A stretch of 64,000 nucleotides of DNA, taken from Apostichopus japonicus (taxonomy: Eukaryota; Echinodermata; Holothuroidea; Aspidochirotida; Stichopodidae). A model generated the notes under the pieces. That model did no database searches. It was not told the DNA's origin and was given only the letters and a program-made list of their open reading frames with translations. Positions 34,385 through 47,700 of the stretch are shown piece after piece. The stretch lies in NCBI RefSeq assembly GCF_037975245.1, contig NC_092579.1, positions 7,315,001-7,379,000 of the forward strand, written 5' to 3'. Every line of letters begins with the position of its first letter. Position 1 is the first letter of the stretch. The position numbers were made by a program, and so were the translations under genes.

Positions 34385-34487
34385 ATTCCTAAGAGTGACA
34401 ACAGCTTCTTAGGGTAGGTTGGTGGTTAAAATAACAGGACATATTGTGGTTAAATACAATACTGTAGAATGAGTACAATATGTTACA
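34385..34487 (-). repeat. LTR-like direct repeat, 5' side of the gypsy element
   Basis: On the minus strand it starts TGTAACATATTGTACTCATT and runs straight into the RNase H reading (GIGVGAV), with no gag or reverse transcriptase between. This shows an internal deletion or recombination joint at about 34,385. Confidence 0.6.
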
Positions 34488-35433
34488 ATATGCATAAAGA
34501 AAACAACTAGGAACACTTATGAAAAAATCGTATACTTGCTTCGATGCTTGAATGTTATTATTGTTATTTTGGCGTTCCATACTAGTGAAAAATAAGGGCG
34601 CTGTCATAAAAATGTTTCGAGCACCAGCCGTTTACAGTACAGATACGATATGGAATGTTTCCAAGGCCGTATTAGTTAAAGTTGACATTGGCATTTCTTA
34701 TTCTTCAATTACATGTACACCTCTACATAAGGGAGCAGAACATAAGAGGTGATATGTTCTCATAGATACGAGTGTGGACTGTAGATGCTTGCAAATAAAG
34801 GTGATATTTCATTATTTGTTAAAATCCAACAACTTGATATCTAATTGAGTAATGCAAAAAGCAGACCTACACCCGTTACTATAATAATATATAGTCGTGC
34901 CCGTAATGGCCTGAGTTCCGTGTGGAAGTGAGTCTCTCTCGTTGATTTTTGTTAAAAACGGCGTTGTCAACCCGTACTAATTACTTTTCCGCTTCCCCGT
35001 AACCAAGGATTGCAGGACTGGTCTAATTTTAAGTAAGTTTTCATCCTTCACGCATTTTGGCGAACTGCGAATAGTGATTTATGGGCTAGGTTACTTTATT
35101 TTAAGTATTAATCTATAATACATTGCTTTCGATTCTGTAAAGTAGGTGAAGATTTTCAAAATATAATGTTATTGTGCGTTATCCCTGAACATGAACAAAA
35201 CTAGGCATATGCTAGGCTAAGTCCTCGTCTAGGCCTAGCCTATTGACCTAGGCTATCCTTATGTTCGCTTAATTGGTAAAAGGAGGCTACAGTGGCCCGA
35301 TGGATTCCAGTACTACTAGTAATGCAAACTTCCGATCGCTGTGCAAGTTCAGATTAGAGGAGGAGAATGGTTTATTTGTCAGTACTCAGGACTCGAGTAG
35401 CCTAACGATAGGCTAGGTTATACATAGGCTAAG
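34488..35433. other. Intergenic, no gene recognised
   Basis: No coding potential is supported. 35,200-35,300 is rich in AGGCCTA-type words. Confidence 0.5.
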
Positions 35434-36042
35434 GGACAAACTAAAACGAATGACAAGCGAATGACCGAATGACAATTGACTTTGTACAGGGTTAATTATC
35501 ACTTGCGAATGACATCGAATGACAGCGAATGACAACGAATGACAACGAAGGACAGTGTTGAGTGGAGATAGAATGATTAACGGAGTGGAGTTATTGGTTT
35601 TCTGCGCAAAAATGATTTGAGGAAAATCGCATGGTTATAGGGTTTTGGTGTAATTGACGGATAGAAACCACAGGAAAGATTTTGTTTGAGAATGCGCTTG
35701 AGTGCTGTGCTTTTTACCTCTGTAGATTTATATAGCAAGATAACTGAAGCCGTTTCAAGATTATAGTATTGTTAGTTTCTAACAATTAATATCGGAAAAA
35801 TGACGTTAAATTTACTTTTTAAAATCAGACTTACAATTTCGCTTGCTATAAGGTACGTTTTTATCTTGTCCATATTATACTAGATCTAGATACCCACGAA
35901 GTCTGAACTGTGATATCCAGTTGAAGCAAATGTCTGTGCTGTCATTACTGTCATTCGTTTTAGTTAACGCAATTTTTTAGTGTGTACAACATATTGTCAT
36001 TCGTTACGTGTAACGCAATTGTCATTCGTTTTAGTAACACCC
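35434..36042. mobile_element. MITE-like element with GAATGACA subterminal repeats
   Basis: The left end is GGACAAACTAAAACGAATGA and the complement of the right end is GGTGTTACTAAAACGAATGA, so the terminal inverted repeat is about 23 bp with mismatches at four positions near the tip. TAGGCTAAG flanks both sides (35,425-35,433 and 36,043-36,051) as a possible 9-bp target duplication. Inside the left end GAATGACA recurs about seven times (35,449-35,555), and its complement TGTCATTCG recurs at the right end. It has no coding frame. A 9-bp duplication would fit Mutator-like elements, but the flank word is common nearby. Confidence 0.65.
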
Positions 36043-36051
36043 TAGGCTAAG

Positions 36052-37616
36052 GGCTATAGGCCTAGGCAAGGCTACCCATTAATCACCAGGCTATTGGCAA
36101 TAATCAATAGCTATTACCCGATCAGCGTTTCAGTAAGTATGGTATGCTTGCTAATTTACCAAATCATCAGTTCAATAAGCGTTGTTCTGGTTCTTATTTG
36201 CCGGTGGTCTGTTGAATAAGCAATTCATTGTCGCATTTTTAACCAGATTGTCAGTTAAAAAGGGGGTGGTTATTTACCTGATTGTCTGTTCAATAAGCCA
36301 TGCACTGGTGCTTATTTACCCAATCGCCGCTTAATTAAGGCGTGCTTATTTATCTTATCATAGGTTTTAATAGCCTGATGTAAGTCTTATGTAGCCTACT
36401 GTCAACAAAACTGATTCAGGGGATGAGGTGTACACACCCCTTCCCTTTTCAACGCCCTTCCCCTAACTCTTCCAAAAATTGAAGTAGTTATTTGCCCAAC
36501 CTTGCATATAACCTCAGTGTATAACTTATTTATTGCCTATATATGCCTCATAATGCACTTTTCCACATCTACCTTTTTTATTGGTAGGACCCCATAATCC
36601 CCTACACTGGAGTCTGCCTCAACAACATCCAGTCCATAGCTCCTCCAACTGCTTACAGGTATATTGGACGTGTAAAAGTAAGTGGGCCCAACATTTCGAT
36701 CCTAGCAGGATCTCCTTCAGAGGCTGAATGACAAGTAACACTACAGAAACAACAAGGGACAAAATGCAAGCACAGAATACAGATTACAGAATTATATTGG
36801 ACAAAATATATTTAAATTGCTATGAGTGTACTCTTTGGTCTTCTACTGTATATAATACACTTCACTACTTAAGATTCTATAATGCACCTGAACACGTTTG
36901 ACTGTTTAGATGGTATGCATAGACACAAATTGGTACATCTCTGATTCCATGAGTCTCTCAGCTCAATATGCCAGAGAGCCATGCTTATTCACACGTTGAT
37001 TACTGTGTAAATGGCCAGAACCATATAAAGAAACTGCAAACACTTGCTTGGCTTCTTGCTGTGATCACATTGATACTTTTATCTATATACTATTATACTT
37101 CTTTATATTCAAACATGGAAGGTTGTGTATATTATATCTAGCTTACAATGCTACTACTTACCTAGTTATCCCTATATGTTATAGCCTATAACAAACTGCA
37201 ATAAATTTAATATTTTGCCTATTTTCAAGTAATACTAAGCTTGTCCTATTTATCATTCCAGCAGTCCTGAGTATGAAGCCTAACGTCATGCAAACTTTTG
37301 ACAGTAGACCTAGGCCTAAATTTCAAAATACTATTCAAATTCCATTCAATACTTTTTATTATATTTCTACTTAAGGTTTTTTCTGGGATTTTCATCGCAG
37401 TTGTAACATTATGTTAATCAGAACTCTGACAGCAATGTAGTGCACTTCATGAATTATGCTCTCAGAATAAACATAGTAGATATTTTTGGTTATAGTTTAT
37501 CCTAATGTTAATAAATGTAGCCATCATCTTCAACAGGTTATTGAACGGTGAGCATAATGACAGAAGAAGATTAGAACCCCATATTCTTCATTCATCGGCA
37601 AAGAAACTGGTATTGC
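36052..37616. other. Upstream region and possible 5' untranslated part of the IQCE-like gene
   Basis: No coding frame is supported. A CAG acceptor at 37,536 could begin the exon that carries the start codon. A dispersed repeat lies at 36,669-36,790. The promoter could not be placed. Confidence 0.45.
36669..36790 (+). repeat. Dispersed repeat, copy 1
   Basis: GTGTAAAAGTAAGTGGGCCC, then TTTCGATCCTAGCAGGATC and GAGGCTGAATGACAAGTAAC. It matches 59,708-59,805 with small gaps. The TTTCGATCC word resembles a tRNA B-box, so a SINE is possible. Confidence 0.55.
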
Positions 37617-40600
37617 ATGATGCCTACTTTACAGGAGTTTGAGGTAAATGTTTGATCCTTGTATCATATTTTTTTCAATTACCATTGCAATAAAATGTAT
37701 CAACCCTTCTCAATCTTTCCCCTGATATATCGTCTTCTACGTATTACAATACTCTTAACATTGTTTATTCTATGTTACGTGGGAGGCGTTTAGGGCAAAA
37801 AAATTCTTTGTATATCATGGCGCTCCATTCAGTGTAATAATGCTCCCTGTGTCCCAAGGGGCACTTCAGTTTTAATATTCTGCTCCCATATTTCTGGCTA
37901 CTTCCCTGGTTTCAGCATATGCCGATTTCTTGGATTTTAAAGATTTTCTATGTAGAACCGAACGTACTGTGTAAGACTGTTGAGATACAGCAGTTACTTG
38001 GTATTCATTCCAAAATTTTCTTCACAGGACTTTTCGGACAATTCTTATCAGTCCGATTTATCAGATAATGATGTAGAGCTGCCTCAGACACCAAGTGGAG
38101 CATCTCGCAATGGTACTCGAGCCAAACGAGGGAAGGCAGTCAAGAAACCTCGTAAGTTTAGCGGCATTTGGGGCTTCAAGAAAGCAATGTCTCAGAAACA
38201 GATCTGTCAGGAGACAGCAGCCAGTGCACAGCTCACACAGAACTCAAATCCACTGGCTAGTGCACAGTTCACACAGAACTCAGATCCACTGGCCAGTGCA
38301 CAGTTCACTCTGGACCCAGATCCACTGGCCAAAGCACAGTTCACACAACTCAGATCCACTGGCCGGTGCACAGTTCAAACAGAACTCAGATCCACTGGCC
38401 AGAACACAGTTCACGCAGGACCCAGATCCACTGGCCAAAGCACAGTTCACACAGAACTCAGATCCACTGGCCGGTGCACAGTTCACACAGAACTCAGATC
38501 CACTGGCCAGCGTACAGTTTACACAAAAGTCAGATCCACTGGCCAGTGCGCAGTTCACACTAAACTCAGATCCACTGGCCCGTTCACAGTTCACAAAAAA
38601 CTGGATAGGAATACTGATTACACTAACGGGGCACCCACTCATTTATGAAACGGGACATTTTCAAGGAGTTTCACAAAGCTACAGTAGGTGGTGGATGCGA
38701 GGATACTTTAATCTGTAGGGGTTAGGTGCTTCATTATATGACTTGATGTGTTGATGTGAGAAGAGTTTGCATTAAGAAATTGCAGGGAAGCAAACTGTGT
38801 GAACAAATTTTAGCAATTGTTTGTTAGCTAAGTACTGTAAGTTTGTGAGGTAATTTTGTTGGCAATTTAGTTATACACATAGGATTTTGGTTTTGTGATG
38901 TTTTATACTAAATTCCGTTTTCATAGCGTCGCCGTACCATAACAAATCAGCAAGCAAGCAGGGTCGAAACCGGACTCCATCTGCGAGTAAGAAAAATCCT
39001 CGAGAAGTTTGGCTTGAAAATCTCAGGGCTGGAGGAAATGGCTGTAAGTCATTCTTTTGTTTTCTTAATTGATCAGTAGATCATGTAGATATGAACTTTA
39101 ACTTTTCTTTTGAAAATTTCATAATCTGCCCATTTCACAATTGCCTACTATCCATCTTATAGGTTTATGACTGCCCTCAATATTTGATAGCTTGTAGAGT
39201 TGCAAATGACGGAATTAATATAGGACCCCTTGATCATTAAACCATTTTGTTTAGGTTTCTTAATGATGAGTCAAGATAAAGTTGAAATTAAACTTGACTG
39301 AAGATAAGTATTTACTCCTTAATGCTTTGAAGATTTTTAGTCTCTACTTTCTTAAATTGTCATAAAATCCATATCTTCAACTTTATGAATAGCACTTGGG
39401 GAACAGTAGTTTATGTTGACATGTTTTCTTAATACCTTCACGAGGTACATGTGGGCTCTAAATAACAAGTCCAAATATTATCTATCCTACAGAGAGTTTG
39501 GGTATTATTCACAGCATCAAACCCCCTATGTTTTACTCCTTTTTGTGTAAACTTTTTGTGTTTTGACCTTTTAGCCTAACATTCTAATGGCATCTAATTT
39601 TGAAATCTCTGGAACTGTATGCTTCTAATAGTTTATAGTTTAGTACACTTTACCAGCTTATTTTAAAGGCTTATTTTATATCTCTCAAGTGATGGCAGAA
39701 AAGCTATTTTTTTGATACTCTTCAAACCATAATTCTACCATACCTTTATTTGACATCTGTAATTTGACCAATGTTTTTTCTTTGGTTTTTGCATTCTCTT
39801 CCATTGTTACTAGCAGGATGACATTTCCATTTATAGTAAAAAAAATAAAAAATACCCAGTCTGAAATCAAACATGATGGTATTAAACCAACTTTACTTTG
39901 CACAGAACCTCAAAAGACAATCCAGTTAGCACAACGGGATAGCCCCTGCCCCTAGTAAAGTTATGCTGGAATTTAGGCTCCCTCGTTCCTACTTTCTATT
40001 TCCTTCGTAGAGCTCAACTGTCTCATGTCCGAATTAAATAGGAAAGGGTCAGAATGACTGACTGTATCTGCCATCACACCTAGGTCTCAGCATTTTCAGT
40101 TTCTTAAACAAGTGGGGAAAAGTTATTACGAGCCTTTAAATTTTGGTCAATAATCTGTGGTGAAAAATGTTATCAAATGTATCCCGCTCTAATAAATATG
40201 GGACCAATAGAGAATGCCCGTCCAGATAAAAAATATTACACTTTTAAACTTTGCTTTTAATAGCAAGCATTCATGGATAGCTTATTTTGTTTCAGTGACT
40301 GGGGCTTCTAAAAGCAGTAACTACATGGGGACGGTAAACAGAAGTTTCAAGCCAGGCAACTTTGATAGTAGTAGTGACTACCTGAAGGAGACTGTCCTGG
40401 GTATGCCTCCAAAGCGGAGGAGTCGAGGGAACACCATTGAAGGTAGGTGTCCGTTAGCTGGTCCTTCCTTATATCCTCATGTTCTCCCCGTTTCTATACA
40501 CCATTCTGTCGATAGCAACACGCGAGGCAATTTTTCGTCAGTTGTTGAAATGTGCTTAAGGAAACAAGTCTTTGTTGCCCTTAAAGTAAACTTCCTTCCT

Positions 40601-41707
40601 ATTAATTAGGTAGTGTGCTAATATTTTATCAATATTTTGAGAATGTATGTTCGCCCTTTAAGGTCATCCAAGGACTTCCAAATTTTGCGGCCTGATAAAA
40701 CTTGCTTTATAAAGCACTTTGAAAGTTAATTTTTGTGGAGGTTATCTAACCCAATATATATTATGATCAGTGTTGATATCTCAGTACAGGCAAAGGCTTT
40801 GACGATGAATATAGATTGCTTGTGGACATTTGAGCATTAGGTATTAGCATTTGACTTTCTAGCATATTTTTCATTGTCTCTAGCTACAGTTGTTAAATGT
40901 GCTGGTAAAATTATTAGGAAAAGTCGGCCGTCAGTGGCCTCGGTCTACAAGAATTGTGTACGAGACAAGCTGCTGTCCATGTGGAAAGATCACAGTCACC
41001 CATTGCATAATCATCAAACCAGCGGTATCATTACTCGTAGCAGTAGATTGAGGTCGCTGACGTCACACACAAATAGACATCGTTCTTCGTTTATAGGCAC
41101 TGCCATTAGTGTTCACAACAAGGACTTTCACTAGGTAGGGGTGGCTGTTCCACTTAGTTGCGCTGTTGGAGCCAGTTAGTGCATTTTTTGTATAGACTGC
41201 ATATAACTGTTGTATATTATCAATGTTCTTTGTATTTTGTATCATTAGTATTGCTCACCTCAGATATGTAATTTCCTTCTGGGATTCAATAAAGTTGATT
41301 TACTTACTTACTTACTAAGCCATTACTAGAGTCACCCTTCACAGTACTGAGCCCTTAATGACAGTGTTGTAACAAGACACAACTGGGAGTCACCATGGAG
41401 TAAAATGCTGTAAATCTTTTCCCCATGGATTTAGGAGCTGACCTTACTGGCATCCATTGAGTGACTAGACCAGGCTTTAAAATATGCATGACGCTGAAAT
41501 GTAACGGTATCTCTCATAAACGAGCAGTACTCCTTGGTTAAGAAATAAAAGATGTTGAGCCATTTTGTTGCATAATTCAGAGTAGTTTTCTACCATCCCT
41601 TTCTCCTCACACTTTAAAAAGGTGTAACGGTGGGAAGAAATCAGAAAGGAGTTCCTACTTACAAACCTCCAGAGGACATGTATGATGATATCTTAGACTT
41701 AAAAAAG
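37617..41707 (+). CDS. IQCE: IQCE exons 1-5: N-terminal region
   Basis: Exon 1 holds only MMPTLQEFE. Exon 2 is acidic (DNSYQSDLSDNDVELPQTP), then basic (RAKRGKAVKKP). Exon 3 begins with the SPYHNKS stretch. Exon 4 has DYLKETVLGMPPKRR and exon 5 the conserved GVPTYKPPEDMYDD ILDLKK. Phases are 0-1-1-1-0, so exon skipping would mostly break the frame. In the family this N-terminal part is low complexity up to the MYDE/D-I-L-K block, which opens the coiled coil. Confidence 0.88.
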
Positions 41708-44700
41708 GTAGGATGTGTTTTTTATATTTTTTTTTTGATAGTCTTCTATATATCTAAAGTGATGGTATTACTCAAGCCTGCAAAGTGTAGCAGCTGTTTA
41801 CAGATCTCTACTAGAACTAGTCAACCTGGGTGCAAATGCAATCATATTCACTCCTTGTTTAATTGTTGGTGGGGGCTTCAAACAGTTATTGTTAAGCAGT
41901 TAAAGTTGGTACCTAAAAGAGGTGCATTCAGCTGTTACTTATCTTAATAACAACCTTAAAGTTGAGTTTTGTATATATGTGCAATGTAGGCTAGGCACAT
42001 CTATTGTAAAAGTCATTTAACTCTAATGTTGAACATGTAAACACCGAGCTGGCCAAGATAAACTGATTTTCTTTTGTTTATACATCTGCTTTAATACTAT
42101 TAAAGTGTTTTTAGCTAGCAATTGTTCTTTTTCAGGGGGGGGGAAGGGGGGATATAACCAGCTGCATTAAGATAATTATTTTGAATTCAGTCAATGTAAG
42201 TTTTTTAATTTTAATTTGTTAAATTTTAATAACCTGTGTTGTGGACGGTGCCATTTTTCCTATTCTGCCAAATCCAAAAGAACTACTGATTGTGATGACT
42301 GTTATCAAGTGTTTTTACTTCTGAATTACAATCTTCTTCTTTATAATTCAACAGCAAGTGAACGCCTTATCTAGTGAAAATGATAGATTGAAAGCCAGGA
42401 ATCGCAGGCTGGAAGATGAGCACATCAAGAAAGAAAAACAGATTGAACAACTGCTGGATCCCACTCAGGTAAAAAATAATCTACTCAGTCATCTCTCTGA
42501 TATTAATTATTCAGATGACATTCTGTATTAAGTAAATCTATCTACCCATTCATTAACAAACCTTAGTCTGATCTGACTGAGGTAATCCACCCAGCCATGT
42601 ACCACCTAGTCAGTACCCACACAGGTAAACCTAACCTTAGACTACCCATTCCCTTGAGGGGACACAAACTCAATCATTCATCTTTAGCTTGCTAAGCTGA
42701 CAGATTCTTGTGAAGATCAACTTGCCCAAACAACTAAGAAAAATCCTTGCTCAGGTTTGGAAATATCCTAGTTTAAATAATTGTGTCTGGGAGCTGGCAC
42801 TTGATCAAGTCTTCAGCCTGGTGTGTGAGGGAACATTAAATTGGTGATATCGTCCAAACCAAGTAATATTTTTCTTAGCTGTTTGGGAAAAGAAACATCC
42901 CCTCTAAGTTATGCCTAGCTATATGAAATCCAGGCTAGTAATGTAAATAGTATTTATCAAAGTTATTTATCTGAAGTTGATCCCTTAGCAAAATTGATAA
43001 AAAATATGTGAATCTTTAGTCGAAAACTACGTCCTCATAGCATTTTGTGTCTAGCGAAGATATGAGATTTTCAGATTTTTGTGATATTTTGTTATTGCAT
43101 CTGGCAACAGCAGAATGGATGATGTCATCAGGGCACTTCAGCTGAAAGACAGCTAAACAAACATTCCAAATGTATCAGGGTTCAAGTATCTATCATGAAG
43201 ATTAAAATAGCCTAGAGTAAGTAATGTTCTTGAAAAGCATTTGCCCAGATGACATTACATACCCCTACTGAATAACAAACTTCTTGGAGTAGTCAATGTT
43301 TAGCCAGTCAAAATTCAATCAACCCATATCTTGAGTTACGGACAAGATACACAGGTTTTCAACTAGCAGTATGGAAAAATGTTCTCTTCCATAAATATTA
43401 AAGCGGCATAAATATTAAAGCGTCACCAGAAAATCTTTTCTAGAGTGAAAAGTGTTTGTGAAACAGATAATAACTAGAAAGACTCACATCAGTGCCTAAG
43501 ACTTTTTTTAATTTTGCATCTTTCACAGGGAGATCTGAGATTAACGTTGAGCAGTAGACAGCCTGATGCTGCAGCTGTGAGTGTTAAGCAGTATAATATT
43601 CATTTCTTCTTAACATTTATATCTGTTTTACAAAGCGGCTCTTTAAACAACAACAAAACTTTCTTGAAGAATTCATTTTCAAGACTTGAGTATCTATTGT
43701 AAGTCTTGTAAGATTTGTTGCCAGATAATTTTATTGGTCAGTTTGAGGGGGTTGGGAGTGGGAATGGACTCTTGTAGAGGCTCTCACAAAAGTTATTATT
43801 TATATCATGAATACATTTGACTACATACATGAAGCATCACCCACCCCCCCACCCCCTCCTCTCCTTTGTTTCCCTACTGGCCATGTTATCAATTGTTGGC
43901 ACCATTTGTAATATTCAGGTACAAAATGTGTATTCTCCCTCATTGTTACTTCATCTGCATAAGTTTCTAGATTTAGTGAAACATTACAAGTAAAACGTCA
44001 GTGATTTCATTTTTGGTTACGATGCCAAAGGCTCAGTGACCTTTACAATCGTGCTGGTGTGTGAGATTAACCATGATGTGTAGATGTGTCCTATTGTTTG
44101 TGGTTCCCATCTCGTGAATATTAATCAGTGGGCGGGGCTTAACATAAAAATTCTTAAAATGTCACATATCTCTCCAACAGTATGTTCGATTTCGTTCATA
44201 CTTGGTGTGGTGATGTAACTTTGTAGTAAGTACATGCTCTTTGCAAAAACAATTTTGACATCATTAATATTCATGAGTTGGTGGGACTTAATGGGAAATA
44301 GTCAAGAACAGCTTGTAAACACGATATCTCATCAACCACGAGTTGAATCAATGTCATACTTGGTAGATAGATGCCCCATGATTGAAATTGGTAGAGGTGT
44401 CTAAGTCTGAAAACCTTTTAAACATGATAACTCAAAAATGAAAGCTACAATAAACATGTCATTTCTCCAAGGGTACGATTTCTTTTGGTGAACATAGTTT
44501 GGTCAAATTCAAATAACAGAACATTTCCTTTATTCATACAATATTTGTTTCTACAGTGTATTTCACATAGGAATTGGTATAAAAAAATTTATACTGTAAA
44601 CTGATTACCAGTGAATTAAATGGTTGATGCTTTGTCAACATGATAACTGGTTCCTGATACCTTCTTTATACTGTAACTCCATTAGTCAAAATATTAATCC

Positions 44701-47700
44701 TCTTCATTTTGGTGTGCACAAGTTCATGTATATTAACATGTATGGCCTACCAAACTATGAATATGTAAAGGCATCGTAACCACTAAACGTATTCATTTTC
44801 TGGGCTTTTATTGTTTACCGTTTGCAGAAAATGTCCAGTTTGAAACAGAAGAATTTGAAGTTAGAGATGGCACTCAAGGACAAGGAATCCGAACTCACGT
44901 AAGTGTTACACCACAGTAGAATCGCTCTCATCGCTGTGTGGTAGTATATATATCAGGGAATAATTTAATATTCCATTTTCAATTTAATATTAAATATTCA
45001 GTTTTTGTGTAGCAGCTTTAAAAGGCTCTGATCTTTGTAAAATATGAAATACAACTGGTTCCTGTGTCAAAAACTGCTATGCATCTTTGCACTTATGTAG
45101 CAAATTTGCCCATTTTACGTAGCATTCTGCAATTCAATACCGGATAAATGATTCTCTGTATCTTCTTGATGGATTGGGGAGTGCCACTAATCTTTTAAAT
45201 TTAGCAAATGCCACTGCCATGCAGAGCTTAAGGGAAGGAGTGGCATGGTATACTATGTCCTTTATATATATTTCATGTTGATACTTCTTATTGTATTTCA
45301 TGTATCCAGAATAATTGGGATTATTTTGTTACACAAGATCAATTTGATTCTTTACAGGAAGTTACAAGGAGATTTGAAAAGCACCAAAATAGAGGAGATG
45401 AAAGTAGCGATGGAGTCCTTTTATTCCGAGGTAAGAGTCAGGCTTTTAATAACAACATTTATGGTCATTATCCCTTTTATTTGGTTTAAGGCTATGACCA
45501 AGTTTGTCGGAAATTGAATGAATGGCAGAATTTTTGTTTGGTAAGACATCTTAAATCTTCACTGAATACATCATTTATTCATTATTAAGGGTCTGTGGAT
45601 GTAGTCTGTGACAAACGATACTTATGGTGGAATGTCAAGTTTTGAAACATTGAAGCAACATAACCTATTCTGCCCCAATTGCTATATGCAAATGTAGGAT
45701 AGGCCTTGCTTATTTGGTACATCTGGCAAAAACACAGTTTGGTATTTTTTGTTAAAAAAGTTGTGAAGTAATTAATGTGTTCAAATAATGGTATGACTAT
45801 GTGATCAAGTTGCTATTTGCTGCTATAGGTTAATTAATGATTTAGACATGTTTGATGTATGTATTTATTTATTTGTTTGATAATTTCTGTTATTAACTAC
45901 ATTCATACTAGAAAAGATAGACGTGCAAGAAACGTATTTGGTAGAAACTGTTTTGTTTATGTCTTCACATTTCATTTTTTTTTAAACTCGTGGTAAGGGT
46001 TTTCATTTGCTTATAAACACTTTCTTCTCATTTACTCTATAGGTTCAAAGATTAAGACACCAGTTAAGTACCAATGGTGCTGGATCTATGACAAGGTTAG
46101 TAATTTTTTTTTCCAGTTTTGTCAGCTTTTTGTTTAAACTTTACTTTGATAATAGTTTGTGGGTGTTATTTGAAGAAGGTACAAAAGTTCCACAAATCTG
46201 TTTTTTGTAGGAGTTTTGGGAGCCATCCTAGCCAGGCTTGATTGTACCATCATCCTGTCGGCAAGACTATTTGCTTGATTATTAACTATTTGCTTGAGGA
46301 TAACTTTAGGTCAGACAATTAGTCTGGAGAATTATTCAATTTATTTTTGTTTTTTCAATTTTTCAATAAAGTTACCTGTGCAATATGTCAAATGTCTGGA
46401 ATCCACTTTCTTAGATAAACTTGATGATGGCAATGTCGTGCTTCATCCAAGTCTTAAACTTTAAAATTTTGAATACCAATCCATTGTTGTAGTAAAGTGT
46501 ACTAACTGTACCATAAAATTCAGTTCATTTAAAGGAATAACGAAGGGAGGGATCCAAGACAATTTATATTATTCAGTAACCTCAAAACTATCTAATATTC
46601 AATTTTAAAGTTAACAGCTTTCTGTTGGACTGAATACGCTCGCTTTGAAAAATAGCTCCTAAGGCCTATAACAACAATGCACAGTAAGCCGCCATTGATT
46701 AGGCAAATTCCATCTTGATGACATCAGGGAGGAACAACTCAATCGAGCAGTAGCGCTTGCTCCGTACAAATGCTGTACTAAAGCACAGTCAGTAAACAAA
46801 AATTTCATTAGAATTTCTCAACGAAATTATCTAATCAGTGATGCAATAAAAATAACAAGGTAAAATTAGATTATATTAACAGAGCTCCTATTAGTATTGT
46901 TATTATTATTACATAGATACATGACATGTATGAGGGGGTTCATTCACCATAAATAAATAACGGTGAAGACACATTCCATTTGGCATGGACCAATGTGTTG
47001 CCCATATTTATCATTAGCATTCATGACATCTTTTTGGTTGTTTCTGTGGAGAGAACCTGACAAATTCTTTGGTAAGTCTCTGATGTTTAAAATGGGAGAG
47101 ACATTGAACAGTTACGGCACTATTGTGAGCAAAGTCGGGCATTAAGCCTGCTGTGGCATGCATTGCAAGGTTACTGAAACACTTTTAATGTTATAGATTG
47201 CATGAACAACAAATATATTGTGAATTGTGTAATTATTTAGAAAGCATCGTCAATGATATGGGCTCTCAACATCGATAAATTGTAGTCTTTCAGCGAGATT
47301 GAATTTGTTTGTAATTTACTAACCAAACCTGATAAAAATGAATAAAGAGAGAGAAAAAATAAGTGGAGACCTCATCTGTATCTCGATAGGAGTGGAAGAC
47401 AAGGAACAGGAGTACAGGATCAGAACATGGGTCCAAAAATAAAAGCCCTCAACTCTACCATCTTGAGGCTCACAGAGAGTAACCAACGGTTACAGAGTGA
47501 AAACAAACTCTTGAAGACAGACCTGGGTAGAGCGCTCCAAGCCGGAGACAGCACCGACGAAGATCGAAACTCGAGAAGGTCACTCAAGCATAGAGGTATA
47601 AAGCTCTGTCTATATGATATTTCAGCGCAGAATAAGACTCATACGGCGAGGTATTGGTCTGAGACAATCCTGTAGCTCAGTGATAAGTTTTAAGCATTTC

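Noticed and set aside
38095-38718. Minisatellite open frames as a separate gene on either strand
   Set aside because: The 36-bp repeat keeps several frames open, and the region lies between two well-supported IQCE exons.
46963-47145. 60-residue frame in an IQCE intron
   Set aside because: No similarity, no splice-site support, and the phases of the flanking exons join correctly without it.
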